64,000 bases of DNA from Diplolepis rosae (Eukaryota > Arthropoda > Insecta > Hymenoptera > Diplolepididae), in contig JAPYXD010000704.1 of NCBI GenBank assembly GCA_030998225.1, forward strand, positions 6,944,001 through 7,008,000. The letters are read 5' to 3'. Shown piece after piece: positions 1-10,065 of the stretch; position 1 is the stretch's first letter, and every line of letters begins with the position of its first letter. A program made the position numbers and the translations under genes. A model generated the notes under the pieces. The model did no database searches and was not told the origin of the DNA. It saw nothing but the letters and a program-made list of their open reading frames with translations.

Positions 1-167
1 ACGCTTCACAAGGGCACGGCTAGAACTTTAGAGTCTAGTTTTTCCAAGTGAGGGCCTAACCGTAGCCCTAAGTTGAATAAGGACAAATCAGGGGATTTCT
101 GCACGGGATAGTCCCTTTTATTGATTGATATCAAATGAAAATTTCGAGTTTTTCTTTAGAATCAAAA

Positions 168-359
168 AGTCGGTTTCATTTATACACAAAATTTTTTCTA
201 CAAAGTGTTTTTTACAGAAAATATAAAGATCTGTTTCAATTGAAAACCAGAATCGGAAAATATCTTCTGAATTTTGGTTCCCGATTAAATAAAATCTTTG
301 TATTTTCTGTAAAAACACACTTTCTGTAGAAAAAATTCTCTGTATAAATGAAACCGACT
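168..359. repeat. Hairpin-forming inverted repeat (MITE-like)
   Basis: The left arm begins AGTCGGTTTCATTTATACA and the right arm ends with its complement, TGTATAAATGAAACCGACT. The arms stay alike for about 65 bp each, around a 60 bp centre. This is what is left by a small non-autonomous foldback element. No clear target duplication was seen. Reading frames here are simply the two arms read on opposite strands. Confidence 0.7.
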
Positions 360-1417
360 CGAATTAAATAATATAAAAAAGTGGAAATCAAAAAGCAACA
401 ACAAAAATTCTGAAAGTAGTAGTAAAGCAAAAGGAATTGAGAGTAAAGAGACGAATCTTGTAACATGTAAGTAAACTAATTAGCAGTTAGTGTACCAGTA
501 TCTAGTTAGCAATAAGTTAGGAGGTCTATATCACTTTATGCTTGACTTCTGCTTGGTGGAAGACAAGGCACAAGTACGTCCGTCCAAGAGATTAACGAGC
601 GTATTTACGAACAAGCCTCTAGCGTTTTGGTAGGAAAACGGGTTTTAGCTTCATACTGCCTATTCTATAACCATTCTTGAAACAATGCAAATTGAATCAT
701 GTTCTGTCCAAGTTGTACTACTTAAGCCAACTATACAGATCGATCCTAAATACAGTTCAGAAATCTGAAAGCTCAAGATTAATTTCGTGACCGAGGCTAG
801 GGTAAGTATATAACTAGGTCAGTAGATACTGGACTGTAACATAATTAATCGTAAGCCATTGATAATTGATAGGACGATCAAGTGTGGCTATTTATCCCAA
901 AGTTCCTTTCATCGGGGAATTTTGTAAAGTACTCATCGTGAAATGTTTCCAGAAGGATATGATGAGGTTGGGATAATGAAGAAGAAGGAGGGATGAGGAA
1001 TAAAGATAAATTAGAGTGCTTGACAAATGAAGAATGATCGTGAATTTTAAAGAGCTTATCTGGTAGGATGAATTGTCTGAGACAGTTTGGAAAAGTTCAA
1101 CTGATTTGATGAATATACAATAAGAATGTCCGAAAAATAAAATAAAAAAATATAATATGTACAAATCTTGGGCGTTTCTGTAATGTTTACGCCATTCCCC
1201 CAGCACCATCAGCATATCAAAAAATTCTTGAAAATCGTTCATTTTCGCGTTCCGATGTACTCACATTAGAAGGTAATGCGTGATTAACTGATAAGTCAAC
1301 AGAAAACACTTACTTTCTGCCGATGTCAATAATACCCTATTAATGTGTATTATCATGGATATCGTAAGAAATGAAAAGAAACGAAAATGATTTTTCGACT
1401 ATTTTCATACTTTGCAT
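360..1417. other. AT-rich DNA without recognised feature
   Basis: There is no convincing coding sequence. A 116-codon open frame at 892-1242 on the minus strand has low-complexity composition and no recognisable domain. The stretch is best read as intronic sequence of the receptor gene whose first coding exon lies at 6625-7251. Confidence 0.5.
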
Positions 1418-1655
1418 GACTAGAATGATCTTGTGTTGTAGGTCGCTGAATGTCTACGAAGAAAAACGCGGTTCCATTTAAAAAAGTGGAGTTGACCTTG
1501 ACGTCGCTTCAGCCCCTCCACCAATAAAAAAATAGGATGATCGTGTAGGACGGCCTTCTCGAACACTGAAACTTTTGTCTGAAAATTTTTTGGATATGAT
1601 CAATAGTTTGAGTGCTATCGCTCTGTAATACTTTGCGTGCCTCACCCTGTATATG
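1418..1655. repeat. Solo end of the CCTCACCCTGTATATG element
   Basis: This stretch matches the right end of the larger element at 9281-12304, including the subterminal block with GTGGAGTTGACCTTGACG and the terminal block GAGTGCTATCGCTCTGT followed by CCTCACCCTGTATATG. The match begins at the CTAGAATGATCTTGTG segment that forms the palindrome centre near 12070 in the larger copy. It is a truncated copy with one terminus only. Confidence 0.75.
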
Positions 1656-2133
1656 TGTCAATCTGATTATCTCATAAAGAGAGACATCCTTTCCAATAAG
1701 TAAAGTTTAATCTAAAAGTCAAGAAACGCACTTTTTTGGATATTCAACATCTAGTTTTCATTTGAAGAATCGTCACACGAGATAAATGTACGTGCTAAAC
1801 ATTAGTTGAAGTTACTAATTTATAAATGATTGTAACTTTTAAAACCCACATGGAAAACATTTACGGTCAGTAAGTTATACAGTCTGAATAAGTTTCTGTA
1901 ACATGGCAACATTGTAATATTTACAAAATAAAATATAATTTTTGTATTTCAAGACAGTTAAGAAAACGAATTTACGGAATTTCAGCAGATCAGCAAGTCG
2001 CTTGCTGATTGACAGCTTCAGGCCGATCTTACTGATTTCTAGAAAATTTTATTCTGATATACTGTAGCATGCTCGCTTAATTCCAGAAAGTCATATTATA
2101 TATTTTAGCAAGTGGCTTACTGAATTTAAGCGA
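1656..2133. other. AT-rich DNA, no gene seen
   Basis: Nothing coding was recognised. Around 1985-2135 there are several loosely related GCAAGTCGCTTGCTGA and AGTGGCTTACTGA segments, which suggest a degraded inverted repeat. Confidence 0.4.
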
Positions 2134-2449
2134 GTACTTATATTCGTTGACGTGTGACATCAAATTTTTCTCACTTTAAGATACTCTGCAAAGAGATAGA
2201 ATTAAAGACGTTGAGTGCAGGTAGGTATAGAGGAGACATCGAGGGCGATTGAATGTTCCAACCCTTGCGGGGAAAGACGCCAGGGGTAGGTTAAGTTCCA
2301 AAACCCAACACGAGGATCGATACTTTCGAAAGTCGCAAAAATCTCAAGGATAAGAAGTAAGTTGTAGGAGTAAGGCCCAAACTTGTGTTGGTGAGCATGC
2401 TTTATTCATGATGGATCAGGTAGCCCTCGTCAATTTAACCCGAGCTTGT

Positions 2450-3031
2450 GATTCCGGTCGTGGCTTCGGTCACGGCCGGACGTGTCCGTCCGTGGTCCGT
2501 TTGATGTTATTTATCTCCTGGGTGAACGATGTGGTGTTTTTGGTGTATGTTCTTGCTGGTTATATTCGTGGCGGTGCTGTTTTTCCGCGTCTTCCGGTTT
2601 TCAGATGCTTTCGCGAATGGTTCTGTGTCCGTGCCCCGTCGCTGTCTTCCGTAGTGCCAGTGTGGATTTGCTGGACTTGTCAAGTTTTTCTCTAACTTTG
2701 GTTTTGCTGCCTTTGTGCTTATCGGTGATGATGATCGCTTGCTGTTTGTTGTTTTTGTTCTTGCTCCTGCTTGACTCTGTCGTGACCTTCAAAGTCCGAA
2801 AGCCCGCGGTTTTCTGAATCATGCGCGTCTCTCCAGAGGTCGCTCTATCAGCATTTCGTTCACTTGCTGCTATTGGACTACAATTGGAACTTAGTCGCAT
2901 TATCCCTGCGCTGCTCTAACTCGGACCGTTCTAAACTCTGATTTGTTATATTGGGCTGCTTCTGGCCCCGCGTGTATGTTCTGGCCATTTGTTCATTCAA
3001 CAAGAAGCCATAAATTGAAGAAGAAGAACCT
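2450..3031. mobile_element. GC-rich nested insertion with 8 bp target duplication, probably non-LTR derived
   Basis: GAGCTTGT occurs at 2442-2449 and again at 3032-3039, exactly where the long inverted repeat of the host element is broken, so these are target-site duplications. The insert is much richer in GC than its surroundings. On the plus strand it ends ATTGAAGAAGAAGAACC, a short-repeat tail of the sort seen on non-LTR retroelements. The minus strand has a 99-codon open frame (2601-2900) rich in Lys, Ser and Thr, which could be an ORF1-like remnant or chance. No reverse transcriptase is present. It is either a SINE-like unit or a truncated non-LTR element. Confidence 0.6.
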
Positions 3032-3207
3032 GAGCTTGTCGACAGAATTTTACAACACAGCTTTTCCCCTCTTTTCCTTCTACTTCGCTCTTTACTAGTC
3101 TTTTGCTTAGATCGGATATATATTTTTAAGAAGTAAAGATATTCAAAAAGAACAATATTTTGAAATTAACATTTTTTGTTGAAATTTATTTATTAATACA
3201 TTTTTAA

Positions 3208-3400
3208 ACATATAATTTTCAAAAATGCGAATTTCGAAAAAACGAAAGTTGTGCTGAGTTCTGCTAGGCAAGCACAACAAACCTCTTTTCTAAAAATTTC
3301 TCTCAGATGCATCCTTTTGAAAATAAATACATTTTTGTCAATATCAAAATTTGTTTAAACATATAATTTTGAAAAAACGAAAGTTGTGCTGAGTTGTTGG
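3208..3400 (+). repeat. Direct repeat pair with CGAAAGTTGTGCTGAG
   Basis: ACATATAATTTT followed by AAAAAACGAAAGTTGTGCTG occurs at about 3208-3258 and again at about 3358-3397. The pair lies between the left arm of the long-inverted-repeat element and the mariner remnant. It suggests a local tandem duplication inside the element. Confidence 0.55.
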
Positions 3401-3609
3401 ACAAGTTTTGTTTTTTTTGAAAAAACAAACTGGCGGTGCTAACTTCCTGGACATAGATGTTTTATTTCAATTTCAGAAACTCAATTTCTGCATAGAAAGA
3501 TGAAAATCTACATATATTAACCGATTTGTCATCATGCTGTAATATGTGAAGATTCGATATTTTCGACAAAATATAAAATTCTTAAATGTTTAATTATAAA
3601 ACATTCTTA

Positions 3610-4005
3610 CTGAGAAACGATGAAATCACACTCCTTTCGTGACACGACACTTGCTCTTCGAAGTAATCCCCTTCCACCGCGATACACTTATGTCAACGAA
3701 TTTTCCAATCATCAAAACACTTGGCAAAGTCCTCCTTCGGAACAGCCTTCAGAGCCTTCAGCGATTCGGTTTTTATCTCCTCAATCGAGTCAAAACGGTG
3801 TCCCTGGAGCGGTCTCTTGAGTTTGCTGAACAACCAGAAATAACACGGAGCTAAATTAGGTGAATACGGTGGTTGCGGAACGATATTTGTTGAAGTTTTG
3901 ACGAAATGATCGCGTAAAACCAGTACCGTGTGTGATGGTGCATTATCATGCCAAGAGTTGTTGACCCATAAATCCGGCCTTTTTCTGCGAACAGCTTCAC
4001 ACTAA
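3610..4005 (-). pseudogene. Mariner transposase C-terminal remnant, catalytically dead
   Basis: Read on the minus strand, this encodes the C-terminal part of a mariner transposase. An RKKRPDLWVNNS stretch is followed by the catalytic HDNAPSH motif. Then comes PPYSPNLAPCYFWLF, where the normal family motif is (S)PDLAP(C/S)D(F/Y)xLF. The third catalytic Asp is replaced by Tyr and the preceding Asp by Asn. A few residues are missing just before HDNAPSH. A TGA stands where the conserved Trp of the RWHKCI motif is expected, near the C terminus. The N-terminal helix-turn-helix half is absent. It sits inside the long-inverted-repeat element and is old and inactive. Confidence 0.85.
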
Positions 4006-4535
4006 TGAATATTTTGATGTGAAATTTGGCACAGATGTCACTAACAGTACTACCAACTTATGGAAAAAAAAATTTCAGTTTCGAAAATCCCGGAAAGTTT
4101 AAATTTAAAATTCACCTTTCAATTTGATCACAGTAGTATATATCCGATCTTCGAAAAAGACTAGTAAAGGGCGAAGTAGAAGAAAAAGAGGGAGAAAGCT
4201 GTGTTATAAAATTCTATCGACAAGCTAGGGTTAAATTGACGAGGACTACCTGACCGATCCTGAATACAACAGGCTCACCAACACAAGTTTGGGCCTTACT
4301 CCTACAACTTACTTCTTATCCGTGAGATGTTTGCGACTTTCGAAAGTGTCGATCCTCGTGTTGGGTTTTGGAACTTAACCTACCCCTGAAGTCTTTCCCC
4401 GCAAGGGTTGGAAAATTCAATCGCCCTCGATGTCTCCTCTATACCTACCTGCACTCAACGTCTTTAACTCTATCTCTTTGCAGAGTATCTTAAAGTGAGA
4501 AAAATTTGATGTCACACGTCAACGAATATAAGTAC

Positions 4536-5639
4536 GTAAATAGTGTTTTGCGAAATCTTCAATTGAAAAGTAAATAAATTATGGGCATCGAAGCCAGGAG
4601 TAAGTATATTGTTGAATTGAGTAAGTAATTTTTCGATGTACCATGGTGTAAACCACGAAGTGGTGTAAATAGAAATGAAAATTGAAGGTTGAGGTGATAA
4701 CTGGGTGCAATTAAAAGATTTGGATGAAATATTTAATTGTTTGTATGTTGTATCTACCATCCTTTTTGGAACGAAGCACTCAGGACCAAAATTACACAAA
4801 AAACAATAAATAAATGAGAAATAGCACGTCGGTATTTAACCTCACTAACTGATTTCCATGTTCAAATGTAACGTCAGACCTTTCTCACTTTAACATTTTC
4901 TATGAATAGCAGATAGATGTGCGCATGCGATTTATACTTAGAATTGGTTGCATTTCTTCGAGCTTGTTGCTTATTGCACAGTCGCTGCGACAAACTCGAA
5001 TGTAAGGAGTTCAGCCTCCTTATACTACAAAGTGGGCCATCTAAAATTTGGAATTTTAATCGGCTATAAATATAAATTTCGTTCTTTAAAAATTCTCTGT
5101 ATAAAATTCTCAAGAGAAATGTCGATTGCGATTTTTTAGTTTTTTTCACAAAGCAACAATACATAAACAAAAAAAGTGACAAAATTGGCCATTTCAGCTT
5201 TGTGAATTTTTAAAGTGAGAAAAAATGCTGAAATAAACTCACTATTGGCCAGAACTATTGTAACTTATCTCATGGAGGAGAAATAATTCTATTAATATTT
5301 AAGTTCATTATTATAAACAATTTTCATAAGCAAATTCTTACTTGCGTGTATTTCTCGTCGCAAAAATTTTTTGTTTGACTGTAATTGCTAAAATTTTGTA
5401 TGAGAGTCATAATTTGCACCGAAAATTCACATACGTTAATAATTACTATTGTAATAAACATTTTTATAAACGAATTCTCATCACATGAGTTTTTATCACA
5501 AATATATTGATTTCTCGGACCAGAAGTGATTCATAAATGCCTTCAAATGCATTTTCAAACTTCAATCTTAATCAAACATGAATAATATAAATTGTTGATA
5601 ACAATGTCAATAAACAAATGACCCATCTGTTATGTACTC
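4536..5639. other. AT-rich intronic DNA with weak degenerate repeats
   Basis: No coding sequence is recognised. Segments resembling ATTATAAACAATTTTCATAAGC at about 5310 and GTAATAAACATTTTTATAAACG at about 5452 recur later (5740, 6030), so this stretch shares a decayed repeat with the inverted repeat that follows. Confidence 0.4.
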
Positions 5640-5879
5640 TCAGAAAAAAGTCATTTTTTCTTTAATTATTGTTGGGATGACATTTTTTTCATAATATAAT
5701 TAACGAACGAAATAAATTTTAAAATAATTTATATGATTTTTATAAACATTTTTTCAACCGAAAACTTATATTTATCACTTTTCATACAAAAAAAATATTT
5801 TTCGTGAAAATGATCTGGCAATAACCTAACCGTGATTCTAAAACTGGATATATGACACTAAATGACAATTTGTATACTT

Positions 5880-6290
5880 GTTAATAAAATTTTCTACAAA
5901 AAAGTGTCCCAATCTGCCGTTTCATGCTAGAAAAGAATTATTTTTTCATCAATTATTGTTAAGATAAACTCATTTGTGATACCTAACGAACAATATTGAT
6001 TAAACAATTATATATGATTGTTATAAACAATTTTATGAACAAAACTTCTATGTTTATCATTTTCACATTGAGAAAGCAATTATTTTACTACGACTGGCCA
6101 ACATTTTCTTCTTCACTAAGTTTTAGTATAATCATATTGTAATTATCGATTTCAAACGATTTATTACACATAAAAATAATATAACAATTGAGCTTATCTC
6201 AACAATAATTGATGACAAAATTATTTTTTTTACCATGAAACGGCAGATTGTGACATTTTTCATAGAAAATATTAATAACAATTACAAAAA
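5880..6290. repeat. Imperfect inverted repeat (MITE-like)
   Basis: An arm of about 90 bp at 5880-5970, containing AATCTGCCGTTTCATG, is the reverse complement of 6190-6290, containing CATGAAACGGCAGATTG. About 220 bp of AT-rich DNA separate the arms. It lies within the first intron downstream of the receptor exon. Confidence 0.65.
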
Positions 6291-6489
6291 TTGTTTTCAA
6301 CGTTACATTCGTGATCCACGTTTCACTACGATTATGTACATATAAAAATTTTTGCAAATATAAGAAATTGAAAAAATTAGGAATAAGTTATGAAAACCAG
6401 TAAATAAACGTGAAATGTTTCTCGCATTTTCCTTTCACAGCTCATCCAGGCTTAGGACTGGCAGTAGTTTTTACTTCATAAAACTGGCA

Positions 6490-6520
6490 TCATACTGGTA
6501 TCATACTGGTATCATACTGG
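6490..6520 (+). repeat. Micro-tandem repeat, 11 bp unit
   Basis: The unit TCATACTGGTA is present twice and then nine bases of a third time. It lies about 100 bp inside the intron from the splice donor of the receptor exon. It is short enough to be polymorphic. Confidence 0.8.
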
Positions 6521-6618
6521 CAACAAATGTGGCAACCCACTGTAGTATTCAAGTAAATGCTCTGGTTAATTTTTTTGTGTTCATAAAGATACGTAATATT
6601 AAAATCATGCAGTTGGGT

Positions 6619-6624
6619 ACTTAC
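6619..6624 (-). promoter_or_regulatory. Splice donor GTAAGT of the receptor exon
   Basis: On the minus strand the coding sequence reads ...TATGTTTTG followed by GTAAGT. The exon ends in phase 0 after the VYVL residues at the end of TM2. Reading past this point loses all similarity to the receptor family, which fixes the exon boundary. Confidence 0.85.
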
Positions 6625-7251
6625 CAAAACATAAACAGCAAACGGCATGACTAAAACCGCAACCAGAAGATCAGCCAACGCCAGACTGACGATGAAATAA
6701 TTGGTGACCGTCTGAAGTGCTTTTTCCCTCGTAACCGCCATGATGACCAAGACATTACCAAAAAGAGTGAGACACGGTACCACTACAAGTATTAAAGCCC
6801 ACCAATTGTTAATTTCAGGTTTCTCTTCATCGCTCGAAGTGCTATTAAGGAAGTTGGTAATATTAAGGCTTGTTCCACCGTTTTCTGAAAAATTTGAATA
6901 AGTGTTTAAACTAAACGTCCTGATGTAGTCGTTGACATCGTCAAACACGAATAAGTCTGACATGACGGTATAATTTTCGGCGGTAGTTGCCATCGTTGGC
7001 ATGACGTATGAAGAGATTTTTTTAGGAGGAGATGAGGTTGACTCTTGAATTGGTTCGTTTAACCATTCAATTTCAATATTCAAATCGCTGGAATTACCGC
7101 GCAGAAAATTGAGATTGAACTCGTCATCAACGACCCTGTGTCTTCCACCACCTGCCAATCCAGGTGGATCATCTAGATACCAAAGGTCATTAGATATGCT
7201 AATGTTTTGAATAAACGACCGATGAATCATGTCCTTCGAAAGAGTTTCCAT
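6625..7251 (-). CDS. D2-like dopamine receptor, first coding exon (partial gene)
   Basis: This exon codes for the first 209 residues of a class A G protein-coupled receptor that closely resembles insect D2-like dopamine receptors (Dop3/D2R type), which in known members couple to inhibitory G proteins. Residues 1 to about 148 form the extracellular N terminus, with six possible N-glycosylation sequons (NIS, NSS, NYT, NFS, NIT, NST) and no signal peptide. TM1 runs from [10 protein letters not shown] through the diagnostic FGNVLV. The first loop holds [12 protein letters not shown]2 contains [16 protein letters not shown] with the conserved Asp, then MPFAVYVL. The ATG at 7251 is the first in frame; a stop-free TTG just upstream is not a start. 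The exon ends in phase 0 at a GTAAGT donor. TM3 with the DRY motif and later exons are not found in 1-6618, so the intron is longer than 6.6 kb. An octopamine or serotonin receptor is a less likely reading. Confidence 0.85.
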
Positions 7252-7717
7252 TATCAAACTCTACTTGAGTCTTTTGACTTCCTTTCTTTCTCTTCCCCTC
7301 TCTCTTTCTCTCTCTTCCTACAACCAATCATGAAAGTTTCAACCTTTTTGCCCGTGATGGCTTCCTGCCTTTATCATCCATTTTTATTCCCCTGACTTCT
7401 TACTTTCTCCTTTTTACTATATTTCCTTCCTCTGCTACACTCTTTTCTTCACTTTTTACTTTACTTCCTTGCTTGAAATCTTGACGTGATCGTCGATGGG
7501 GATGTGAATTCCAGGCTAAAGGATTACGGTCCTTAAGAAGAGGATCAGCGCATTTTACTCTCTTCCGGTCTCGTCGATTCCTGGAACAAGAAGTGTGCGA
7601 TTAAAGCCGTCATCGTATTAAGAATAAGGAAGCTGGATTTACGTCTATACTGTAAAGTGTACTCAAGGATTTTAAATCTTTAGACGACTTTTTATTGGGA
7701 AAATATTTTTAGTCGTG
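7252..7717. other. Likely 5' UTR or upstream flank of the receptor exon
   Basis: Directly upstream of the receptor start the minus strand is purine-rich (plus strand CTTTCTTTCTCTTCCCCTC and similar). No acceptor is certain, so this could be 5' UTR or the end of an upstream intron. A less AT-rich block at 7480-7600 is not recognised. Confidence 0.4.
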
Positions 7718-7830
7718 TTAAAGTTAGTTGTAACAAAAAACTGGTCTCTGGAAAAAAAGTTTTTTATGATTTTAAGACTTGAAATGATATTAACAGCCAT
7801 GTCTTGTGATGTTATAAATTCAGACAAAAG
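7718..7830. repeat. Truncated end of the TTAA...GTCGTGCC-type element
   Basis: TTAAAGTTAGTTGTAAC is followed by CTGGTCTCTGGAAAAAAAG and then by TTTTAAGACTTGAAATGATA. The same order occurs at 56275 and 30606, and inverted at 15905. Only one end remains here. Confidence 0.6.
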
Positions 7831-8334
7831 GTTCGGTTAAATTCACTAAAGCTGATCGATTAAAAAATCTACGAATAAATTGACTAAACTTTTGGTTAAT
7901 TTCACCAGAAAAATTGTTCACTTATTATGATCAAAAAATTCTGGTATAATTATTCCAGTTAATGTTACAGCAAAATATAAATTTTTTCAATTTGAAAATG
8001 GAATAAATTAGTTGAATTTGCCGGAATATAATCATGAATGTAACGAGAAATTTTCTACTAGAAAAATTACGGTTATATCAACTAGAAAATTTTATTACAT
8101 TAACTGGAATAAAAGTTCGAAAAAACTGAAAAGTGTTTACTAGAATTTCTAACATTTTTCACTGGAATTACTAGTACGGCCTTCCATAATATTTTTTCCG
8201 GTCGAAGTAATCGGAATTCTGGTTTTCTTAACCAGACTTTCTTCTGAGTGTAGTCAGCAGTCCTCGGTCTGATTTGATGCAGTTCTCCATTCGTTCCTAT
8301 CCTGAGCGAGTCATTTCATATCGTGTAAATGATA
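7831..8334. other. AT-rich DNA, possibly one more decayed MITE
   Basis: Repeated short motifs such as GAAAAATT, ACTAGAAAAATT and TTCACTGGAATTACTAG occur across 7840-8240. A CTTCTGAGTGTAG terminus near 8225 resembles the ends of CTCAGTGTA-type insect MITEs. No opposite end was identified. Confidence 0.35.
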
Positions 8335-8336
8335 TA

Positions 8337-9158
8337 CCATCTGATCAAATTTGACCCGGACTGGTCCAGTTAAACCGCGCGCGTAAACCGAAACGGTAAA
8401 AAATTTTTTTTCTAGGTTGGTTACATCTTCTTTGACAGTCGTCTGAAGTTTGAGCGGGAGACGTCCATTAGTATGTGTTTGGTATCCATTGGTTTACAAC
8501 GCGTAAATGTTAGTCTGGCGATTTTTACTATGAAAAAAAAAACTGAGCAACGAGTTTGCTTGAAATTTTGTGCTTCCAATGGAATTACGGCTACGGAATC
8601 ATTGAAAATGTTGCAGAATTGTTTTTGGGAGTCTACTCTATCGAGAACGCAAGTATTTTAGTGGCATAAAGCATTCAGTGAGGGTCATGAGGTCGTAGAA
8701 AACTTGCCTCATGCAAGTCGTCCATCCACCTCTGTTAACGACGATAACATCGAAAAAGTGAAGAAAATTGCGCTCAAAAATCGTCGTGTTGGCATTAGAG
8801 AGGTAGCAGAGGCTCTCAACGTCTTTTATGGATCGACTAAACACGAAACAAAAGTCATTGCTCAGCCATCCTATTCGACAGATTTGGCTCCCTGTGACAT
8901 TTTCCTGTTTCCAAAACTCAAATATCCGCTCCGGGGAACGCGCCATGAGTCGATTGAGGCCACAAGAAGAAATTCGCTGAAGGAACTAAAAGCCATATCG
9001 ACAGAGACCTATAAGAAGTGTATGGAAAATTGGATTAACCGTTGGCATAGTTGTATTTGCTTAAAAGGAGCCTATTTTCAAGGTGATAATAAAGATTTGT
9101 ATTAAAATAAATAAAAATGTTTTTTTTTAACCAGTTCGGATCAAATTTGATCAGATGG
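8337..9158 (+). mobile_element. Mariner element with both terminal inverted repeats
   Basis: The left terminus CCATCTGATCAAATTTGA is matched by TCAAATTTGATCAGATGG at the right end. TA dinucleotides at 8335-8336 and 9159-9160 are the expected target duplication. The arms are about 28 bp and have few mismatches. The element is about 820 bp, against roughly 1.3 kb for a full mariner, because of an internal deletion in the transposase. It is non-autonomous but could have been mobilised in trans. Confidence 0.92.
8530..9105 (+). pseudogene. Internally deleted mariner transposase
   Basis: One reading frame runs from an ATG at 8530 through KKKTEQRVCLKFCASNG and the paired helix-turn-helix region (NIEKVKKIALKNRRVGIREV). 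It then jumps to the C-terminal catalytic end STDLAPCDIFLFPKLKY and the final INRWHSCI block. An in-frame TAG at 8659-8661 interrupts it after SRTQVF. About 150 residues are missing after EALNV, taking away the first two catalytic aspartates including HDNA(P). The third (APCD) is kept. The deletion preserves the frame. Length is 192 codons, against about 345 in active relatives. No activity is expected. Confidence 0.9.
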
Positions 9159-9677
9159 TAGACATTATAAATGAATCACCACTCAGACATTCAAAATTTC
9201 GAGATTTTGATATATCAAACTAATCACTCAATAAAAATCTTGAACATAGGGAACCACATGAGAAACCAAACGGAAAACTGCATATATAGGGTGAGGCAAT
9301 TAAAGTGTTACAGAGCGATAGCACTCAAACTATTGATCATATCCAAAAATGTTTCAGACAAAAGTTTCAGTATTCGAGAACGCGGTGTGCCCACTCCTAT
9401 AGGCCAAGTGGCGAAAGAAAAAAAGTGATTGCTACGTCCCGTAGTTCCCGCTAGTGTGCCATCGAAATGAACGTCGTGCGCAGTCGACATGTTGTCACTT
9501 GTCTGCATGCTTTAATTGATTAAAATTCATAGCGATTTCAAGTGATTTTAATGAAATTCGATCTATAAAGTGCTAATACCAAATGTGCCAACAATTAGCA
9601 GTGCTTTACTGTTTGCCCTCCAAATTAAAATAGTTGTAGCTGCAAATCGGGTAAGTCACAAATGACTTTTGTTTTGA

Positions 9678-10065
9678 ATCTAAAATAGTCCAGTCGAATT
9701 AGGATGGAACATTGGGATACATGGATGTGAGAGCAAGATCCGATATTTTTATTGGAATCGCTCAAAAATATCATAGTTATTGACGTACCATGTTTTGCGC
9801 CTTGAGTTTCCTTGTGCGTTTTGTAAAACAAATGTTCAAAGCCAAAAAGTGCGAAAATAGGCCATTTTTTAAATACATTTTCTCATTTTACTCCTAAAAT
9901 ATCAGTTTTATGATGAAATTGTATTAGAGCAAAGTTGTAGAGCACAAAATTTGCTACAAAATGCTGTGGTTTGAAGTTAAAAGATTTAATTTTCCTCCGC
10001 CACAGTGGCCGAACAATAAATAAAAAATAGTTGAAAAATAGCTATTTTTTGCACGCGCATTTAAA
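9678..10065. repeat. Left arm of an internal 385 bp inverted repeat
   Basis: This arm pairs with 11157-11538. Landmarks in order are AGTCCAGTCGAATTA, TATTGACGTACCATG, CTTGTGCGTTTTGTAAAACA, TTTGCTACAAAATGCTG and TTTTTTGCACGCGCATTT. The arms have only scattered differences, so a hairpin stem of almost 400 bp could form, or the arms may be ends of a nested element about 1.86 kb long. Confidence 0.85.

Larger units (their letters stand above)
2134..4535. mobile_element. 2.4 kb element with very long terminal inverted repeats
   Basis: The left arm (2134-2449, continuing at 3040-3120 after an interruption) is the reverse complement of the right arm (about 4137-4535). The outer end reads GTACTTATATTCGTTGACG. 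The arms carry the same landmarks in opposite order, for example CCCAACACGAGGATCGA and CCAACACAAG(T)TTGGGCC. The inverted repeats are therefore about 400 bp each, interrupted on the left by a nested insertion at 2450-3031. Between the arms lies a decayed mariner on the minus strand. No transposase belonging to the outer element remains, so it is non-autonomous. The superfamily cannot be decided without clear target duplications. Confidence 0.8.

Noticed and set aside
892..1242. 116-codon minus-strand frame, considered as a receptor TM segment
   Set aside because: No TM3 Cys, DRY or other receptor motif; hydrophobicity comes from AT-rich composition.
6490..6624. Reading the receptor frame through to 6490 as a 255-residue protein
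   Set aside because: Similarity to the receptor family ends exactly at a GTAAGT donor; the 44 residues beyond are intronic translation.
7252..7257. Upstream start giving an N terminus two residues longer
   Set aside because: The codon at 7257 is TTG, not ATG; the first true ATG is at 7251.
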